Source: Podochytrium sp. JEL0797 (Eukaryota > Chytridiomycota > Chytridiomycetes > Chytridiales > Chytriomycetaceae). Taken from it: DNA of 36,083 nucleotides. Each line of letters begins with the position of its first letter. Positions within the stretch are counted from its first letter, which is position 1. A program made the position numbers and the translations under genes. The notes under the pieces are model-generated. The model made no database searches. It saw only the letters and a list, made by a program, of their open reading frames with translations, and was not told the origin of the DNA. Shown one piece after another: positions 31,001-36,083 of this stretch. Location of the stretch: NCBI GenBank assembly GCA_027596195.1, contig JADGJG010000152.1:1-36083 (forward strand). The letters are read 5' to 3'.

Positions 31001-33227
31001 TAGCAACCTCCTCGACCACAATCGCCTCGACAGTCTCAACCACAACGATTTCCTCGAACTCAGTCTCAACCACGACGGTCTCCTCCGCAACGGCGGCAAC
31101 CTCAATGTCCTTGGTCTCAACAGCGGCGACCTCTTCGACGACAGCAACGGGCTCAGACGCGACCTCGGCAACCTCTTCAGTTGCAACAACCTCAACTTGC
31201 TCGATGGAAATCTCCTCCACAACAGCCGTCTCAACAGTCTCAATCACAACAACTTCCGCAACGGCGGTCTCAACTTCAGCAACGGCGGCAATCTCAACTT
31301 CCTTGGTCTCCACAACTGCGACTTCCTCAAAAGAAACCTCGACAACCTCCTCGGTGGCAACGACAGTCTCCTCCACAATGGTCTCGGAAACGACTTCAAC
31401 GACCTCTGTGAATTGCTCGTTGGAAACCTCCTCCACAACAACCGTTTGGACAGTCTCAGTCACAACGACTTCCGCGACCTCAGCCTCAACCTCAGCAACG
31501 GCGGCAATCTCAACTTCCTTGGTCTCCACAACAGCAACTTCCTCAACAGGAACCTCGACAACCTCCTCGGTGGCAGCAATCTCCTCAGCAACAACCGCAC
31601 CTCCCACAACGACAGCGGCAATCGCAACAGAAGCTGTTGAAAGGCGAAAAACGAGAGGTCAGAATGAATGAGGAGTGGAAAGAAGATATGGGAAACCCAA
31701 TCGCACCTGCAGCAACGACAACTTCCTCAACAGCAACAGACGTGGTAGTCTCCACCACGATGGTTTCGTCGGCAACTTTGGTCAACAAAAGTTAAGCAAT
31801 AACGCGGTCACAAAAACGATGCGGAAATGAAATGCAACAAACCCGGAGCAGCCTTGGGAGCCTCCTCCACAACCTCCACATCCTCAACAACCGTCTCGAC
31901 AGTCTCAATCACAACCTCCGAAACGGGGGCGTCCACCGTCTCAACAGTCGTAATCTCCTCAATAACAACCTCCGTCGCATCCGCGGCGACTTCAGCAGGA
32001 AGGTCCGCCTCGGCAACAGTCTCAATCGTCTCCACAATCACAACCTCCTCCACAATAGTGACAGTCTCGAGGGACCCAGCAAACTCGGCAGGAACCTCTT
32101 CGATGGTCTCTTCGACAACGGTGGTGGTGGTGGTGCTCTCGACCACCTCCTTTGCATCAGCCTCCACAACCGTCTCGTCAACTACGACAACTTCCTCAAC
32201 AACATCAGCGTCCTCCCCGTTGTTTCTGGCAAGAGATTTGTCAACAGAGATGCGCGAAGCAACGTCCTCAATCACAATCGTCAAAGCCTTGAGCCTGAAA
32301 CAACGCGCATGAGATCCCAGACACACAACCAAAAAAATCAGGTTGGGTTTTGTTCTCACGTGGTGTTGTTGGCAAGAGCCGCGGCAATCGCCAACTCAGC
32401 TTCCCCGGTGAGCTCGTTGCCTTCCAAGTTCAAAACCTCCAAATGCGTGTTGGACTCGAGAGCCTAAAAGAAAACGCGTCACTCAGCCTTATCCCCCACA
32501 TCAAAGACCACCCAAAACAGCATACCTTCGCAATCGCAACAGCAACCTCCGTGTTCACGTTCGTAAAAGACAAGTCCAACGACTTGAGAACAGTGTTGGC
32601 AGCAAGTCCGGCAGCCAACAACAGTCCCTGCTGCTGAACAAGGATCTGACAGTCCTTGAGGTTCAACTCGACAAACTCGGGGCTGTTGTCAATGACACCC
32701 TGGACAGTCGCGTCGACAACGACGGATTCCTCAACGGCCTCCTTCGCCTCAACCACGGCTGTTTCCTCGGCGAGAACAACCTCCTCGGTAATGACAACGT
32801 CCTCAGCGACAACAACAGCCTCCTCGTCAACAACGACGACCTCATTCGTCTGTCACAAAAAGAAAATTATCGAGATTAAAATCAAATTGAAATTTTTGAG
32901 ATTAAATCAAGCCCGTGCAGGGTGAAGCGCCCGAAGACAGCCTCCCGCAAGCGAGTTACGTACCACAGCGACAGTCTCCTCAACAACAGCAGTCTCCTCC
33001 GCAACGACAACAACAACCTCCTCTGCGACGACCGAAGCCTCCACAATTTCAATTTCCTAAATTGGTTGAAATTGGTTTGTGTTAGAGCGTTGATGGAGCT
33101 ATGGAGGGTAGCAGCCATGCCGACTTTCAGCATGCAGTGGTGGCGATGCGGCTGGCTGCCGGGCAGAGGCGGGAAGGGCGATGGCGATTGGTGACGTGGT
33201 GATGGGGCAGCGCACCTGATTTTCCAT
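28005..33227 (-). CDS. large tropomodulin-like LRR protein with Val/Glu/Thr repeat region
   Basis: Eleven exons (33227-33216, 33056-32964, 32849-32526, 32463-32360, 32294-31843, 31775-31707, 31633-30020, 29965-29687, 29627-28883, 28824-28386, 28316-28005) join in frame to 1480 residues. The C-terminus (about 1310-1480) resembles the tropomodulin/leiomodin LRR domain that caps actin pointed ends: LIDVDLKDCQ, ALATNTHLKSLNL, LEVLNLERNAIGPAGI, ending RAVARNNEVLRKQR as tropomodulins end. A shorter, related block lies near the N-terminus (about 75-206: VELNLKDCQILVQ, LESNTHLEVLNLEGNEL, DKSLARNN). Between them are about 1000 residues of VVETVE/VVEEVS-type repeats, very acidic, without Cys and with hardly any aromatic residues. 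A basic patch and Ser/Pro segment (about 1211-1300) precede the second block. No signal peptide or membrane segment is seen. The 12-base first exon is the weakest part. The function in actin dynamics is inferred from the domain only. Confidence 0.78.
30020..31633 (-). repeat. coding repeat array of about 60-70 codons per unit (Val/Glu/Thr-rich)
   Basis: A single exon of exactly 538 codons consists of six to seven imperfect units of the form TEQVTEVVSETVVEETVV…ATEEV…VVETKDIE…AVAEETVV…VETVETVVVEEVS. Shorter units of the same style fill the neighbouring exons (VETIETIET runs at about 29510-29570, and a duplicated VEEAEVTKEIEVAA at 29190-29210 and 29390-29420). The repeats suggest growth by unequal exchange within the gene. 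Confidence 0.85.
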
Positions 33228-33343
33228 GATTTTCCAATTTGAAATTTTGTGGACACCCACCCGCGAAAAGGTCCGACCCACCCTCCTTCTCCCTCATTCA
33301 AATTTAAGGGGACTCGGCTGTTTAATCGTTCTTCTCTCGAAAA

Positions 33344-33895
33344 TTAACTGGAGGTTTTCGCTTCTCCGCGTCGGAGGTTGTCGACGTTATCGACTTGCCT
33401 AAAACACCAGCGGGCCGCATGGGATGGAATGCAGCCCTGCCGATCCAGCCGTGATCTACGGAACGTTTTGGGACCACATCCATTTAGAGTTTTGTGTTTT
33501 AGTTTGCGGTTGCAAGTTTGTGGTTGCAGTAAGAACTGGAGATCGCCAAGCTCATTCCTGCCGATTCTTCGCGTTTGCGAAATACCGGTGCGCGCAGAGT
33601 CTCGACTTACGGTCAATCTCTCGATATATTGTTGCAAGAAGTAATGACTGCGGGAATCCCAGCGTTCACGTCGCCTCGCAGTCGCCTCGCCTTCCATCAA
33701 ATCGCCGGCTTCCTTCGTGCTCCACAAAAACTCGGCCAAATGCTTCCACTGACTCCGAATATGGGCATTCTGATACGATACAGAAGCTTTGAAGTAGACC
33801 AAATCCCATTCGACTTGTTGAAACGATCCAGTCATGTTGAGGTCGGCAATCGGCTCGAAGTGAGCGAGATTCAGGCAGTCGAATGACTCGAACAT
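33344..33895 (-). CDS. hypothetical protein or exon, unrecognised
   Basis: From the ATG at 33895 the frame is open for 183 codons. The first 110 residues look like ordinary globular protein (MFESFDCLNLAHFEPIADLN, WDLVYFKASVSYQNAHIR, SQWKHLAEFLW). After LQQYIERLT the sequence has a strong GTAAGT donor (at about 33605) and the following residues become Arg/Ser/Cys-rich and less protein-like. The gene may therefore continue through an intron that I could not place. No family is recognised. It lies between bL33m and the tropomodulin-like gene, same strand. A decayed gene fragment is the main alternative. Confidence 0.35.
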   Translation of the reverse strand: MFESFDCLNLAHFEPIADLNMTGSFQQVEWDLVYFKASVSYQNAHIRSQWKHLAEFLWSTKEAGDLMEGEATARRRERWDSRSHYFLQQYIERLTVSRDSARTGISQTRRIGRNELGDLQFLLQPQTCNRKLKHKTLNGCGPKTFRRSRLDRQGCIPSHAARWCFRQVDNVDNLRRGEAKTSS

Positions 33896-34060
33896 ATCAA
33901 GGTTGTCCAACACAAGCAAAGACAGACAGGGCCATCAAAGACTGGATTCGACTCGAAACGGGGTCTGGCAATGTTTTCGTTTTTTCGAGACTCGAGAGAG
34001 ATGGTTTTATTTTGAATGCCACGAAGCAAAGGACGGAGCACAGAATCAACCAGAGCCAGA

Positions 34061-34279
34061 CTACTTCTTTCCCTCTGTAAACAGAACATGCTTGTTGACT
34101 AGGAAACTGTTTAGCCGTTTGAAACACAACATGAACAAGAGCGTACCGATGGGATCGTGCTTCATAAGCATCAGCTTCGTTCCCAGTGCTCTTCTCCTCG
34201 TGGTGGTGTAGAAGAATCCCGTTCCAGCCGAGCTGATGAGACGCACAATGAGGGTTCGTGCTTTTGCCTTTGGTGCCAT
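34061..34279 (-). CDS. MRPL39: mitochondrial ribosomal protein bL33m
   Basis: Two exons (34279-34147 and 34098-34061) with a 48-nt intron encode 56 residues, the full size for bL33. The N-terminus MAPKAKARTLIVRLISSAGT followed by GFFYTTTRRR, LMLMKHDP and, across the splice, VNKHVLFTEGKK matches the L33 family closely. It is a component of the large mitochondrial ribosomal subunit near the E site. The intron has a GTACGC donor and a CCTAG acceptor with a GGCTAAAC branch-like site. The start codon lies only 35 bases from that of the divergent ESF1 gene. Confidence 0.9.
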   Translation of the reverse strand: MAPKAKARTLIVRLISSAGTGFFYTTTRRRALGTKLMLMKHDPIGTLLFMLCFKRLNSFLVNKHVLFTEGKK

Positions 34280-34314
34280 GGGATGGGATGTGATATTTTT
34301 TTTTTTTTTCAAAG
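34280..34314. promoter_or_regulatory. 35-base divergent intergenic region, likely bidirectional promoter core
   Basis: Only 35 bases separate the two start codons. They contain a T13-14 tract followed by CAAAG directly before the ESF1 ATG. Because 5' UTRs must also fit, transcription of each gene probably starts inside the other gene or the leaders are extremely short. Regulation from elements within either coding region is likely. Confidence 0.5.
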
Positions 34315-36083
34315 ATGTCATCCGATCCGCGCTTCGCCTCGCTCTCGAAAAACGCGCGGTTTCTGCAGGCCAAGAAGAAAGACAACAAGGTGGCCATCGA
34401 CGACCGCTTTGCCTCAATCTTCGACAAGAACAAGGGCGATTCGACGGGCGTCAAAGAAGCGAAAACAGACAAGTACGGGAGGAGGAAGAAGAACTCAAGG
34501 GCGGATGATCTGAAGCGCTTTTACAAGTTGAAGGAGGAGGAGGTTACCAAGAGTGAAGAGGAGGGGGATGAGGAGGTTGCTGCCAAGGAGGTGGAGAAGG
34601 TGGAGAAGGTGGAGGAGGATTCCGAGGATGATGAGGTGGAGCAGGTCAACCACAAGGAGCAGGCTAGGCGCATGATTCGTGGTGAGGGTCTGGTCGAGTC
34701 GTCGGATGAAGAGCAGGACGAGGAGGAGCCGGATTCCGACGTGGAAATCGAGATGCAGGCGGAGGAAGACGAGAAAGACCAAGAGGAGGAGATTCTGGGC
34801 CCCATTTCGAAGCGATTCGCGGCCGTCAACATGGACTGGGACAATATCAAAGCGAGGGATCTGTACAAAGGTGAATCAATTGCAAAAAGCGCGTTTTTTT
34901 CTAACTAACCTAAACAAACCACCCAGTCTTTGACGCCTTCCGCCCCAAATCCGGCATCCTCCACTCCATCAAAATCTACAAATCCGAATTCGGCAAAACG
35001 CGTCTCGCCCAAGAATCACGTGAAGGCCCACCCCGTGCCATCTTCAAAACCTCGGGCTCCTCCAAACAAGAAGAACAATCCCTCTTCACCGAAGAAGAAG
35101 GCAAAGATTTCGACGACGACCAACTGCGCCAATACCAACTCGACCGCCTCAAATATTATTACGCCGTCGCCGAGTGCGATTCCGCCGCAACCGCCAACGC
35201 CATCTTCACGGCCGTGGATGGAACCGAATTTGAAAAATCCGCCAACGTGTTCAACCTCCAGTTCATCCCAGACACCATGTCCTTTGCCGACGACACCCCC
35301 GAAGAAGTCGCGACCTCGGTCCCCGACGCAACGTACACCCCCGGCAACTTTTCCACCGCCGCTCTCCAACATTCAAAAGCCCAACTCACATGGGACCTCG
35401 ATGACCCCGACCGCGTGCGTGTGACGCGCAAAAAGTTTTCCAAGGAGGAGTTGAAGGAGATGGATTTCAAGGCGTACCTTGCGAGCGAGAGTGAAGAGAG
35501 TTCCGGGGACGAAGAGGAGATGAGGGAGCGTATGAAAAAGTACAAGAGTCTTGTGGAGCCTGAGAAGGAGGAGGGGGAGGGGAGTGAAGATGATGGGGAG
35601 GCGATGGGGAATATGGAGATTACATTCACGCCTGGGTTGAGTGAAGCGGCTGCGGGCAAGATGAAGAAGCTGGTTAAGGAGAAGGAGGTAACTTTCTTGT
35701 TATTTGCGGTGGACTTTGGCCAAATTTTCGAAACTGACGCCAAACCCCTTTTTGCAATTTTGAAAACAGGAAGCCGAGAACGACAACGTCTTTTTGCAAG
35801 AACGCAGAAAGCGCAAGGAGAAGGCTAAACTCAAGAAGTCCTTGAAGGGTATGTACTCCTTCTCCGCCCCCTCCAAAAGCAATTCTAACCCACATATCCC
35901 TCCATCCCACCAGACGACGCCTTCTTCAACGACAACGGCTCCGACCCCGCCTCCTCCGACGCCGAACCCACCCCCCGCGCCCCCGTCACCAAAAAATCCG
36001 CCGCCCTCGCCTCCGAAAAACAACTCGCCGAACTCTCCCTCATGATGTTTGACGAAACCAACGCGACCGCCTCCGCCTCCCAC
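34315..36083 (+). CDS. ESF1: pre-rRNA processing protein Esf1, 3'-truncated by window edge
   Basis: Four exons are visible (34315-34870, 34927-35687, 35770-35848, 35914-36083+), joining in frame to at least 522 residues. Esf1 is a nucleolar factor of the small-subunit processome needed for 18S rRNA maturation. Diagnostic segments: N-terminal DPRFASLSKNARFLQ and IDDRFASIF; a long acidic stretch (about 65-160); the conserved core starting ISKRFAAVNMDWDNIKARDLY and VFDAF, continuing with KIYKSEFGK, YYYAVAECDS, NAIFTAVDGTEFE and LQFIPDTM; then HSKAQLTWD and a second acidic/basic region ending KRKEKAKLKKSLK and DDAFFND. The C-terminal NUC153-like part lies beyond the window. Introns of 56, 82 and 65 nt fit all phases. 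Confidence 0.92.

Noticed and set aside
30003..31671. Long plus-strand ORFs of 545 and 524 codons (Leu/Asn/Asp-rich and Ser/Thr-rich)
   Set aside because: They are antisense shadows of the Val/Glu repeats. The minus strand has consistent splice phases and tropomodulin-like ends; the plus strand has neither.

Overview
The window is nuclear DNA from a filamentous or zoosporic fungus. Nearly every gene is cut by short introns of about 47-115 nt with GTGAGT/GTAAG-type donors, CTAAC/CTGAC-like branch points and YAG/AAG acceptors. The content combines fungal housekeeping genes (CDC14, ECM16/DHR1, ESF1, YPP1/TTC7, MIR1 phosphate carrier, mitochondrial bL33) with an expanded accessory set (tyrosinases with chitin-binding modules, von Willebrand D domain surface proteins, a plant-type LRR protein, a tropomodulin-like protein). 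This suggests an early-diverging fungus, most likely a chytrid. The lineage is inference from gene content; no rRNA or other marker is present.

Layout. 1-3020: 3' part of a VWD surface-protein gene (family A), then a decayed gene of family B. 3350-12798: mitochondrial phosphate carrier (+), then on the minus strand an F-box-like/LRR protein, the CDC14 phosphatase and a 10-exon YPP1/TTC7-like TPR protein. A homopolymer-rich block separates the last two. 13167-18529: a second A-B pair of VWD genes; here A is interrupted in its tail and B is intact. 18594-23889: a decayed fragment resembling the 3' end of the neighbouring helicase gene, then the seven-exon DEAH helicase ECM16/DHX37 (-). 23994-27551: two tandem chitin-binding tyrosinases (-) that share a 387-nt nearly identical tract. 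28005-33227: an 11-exon gene (-) for a 1480-residue protein with two tropomodulin-like leucine-rich blocks separated by about 1000 residues of Val/Glu/Thr-rich repeats. 33344-36083: an unassigned ORF, mitochondrial ribosomal protein bL33 (-), and ESF1 (+, running off the right edge). The last two are divergent, with only 35 nt between their start codons.

How the genes relate. ECM16 and ESF1 act in nucleolar small-subunit rRNA processing, and bL33m in the mitochondrial ribosome. CDC14 acts in mitotic exit, and YPP1/TTC7 scaffolds the plasma-membrane PI 4-kinase. The VWD proteins and tyrosinases carry signal peptides and should act at the cell surface or outside it; the VWD proteins look like GPI-anchored adhesins. 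The most unusual items are the tropomodulin-like repeat protein, the duplicated A-B VWD pairs with complementary damage, and the conversion tract between the tyrosinases. All gene models are spliced by eye; no transcript data were available. No tRNA, rRNA, CRISPR array or intact transposon was seen.
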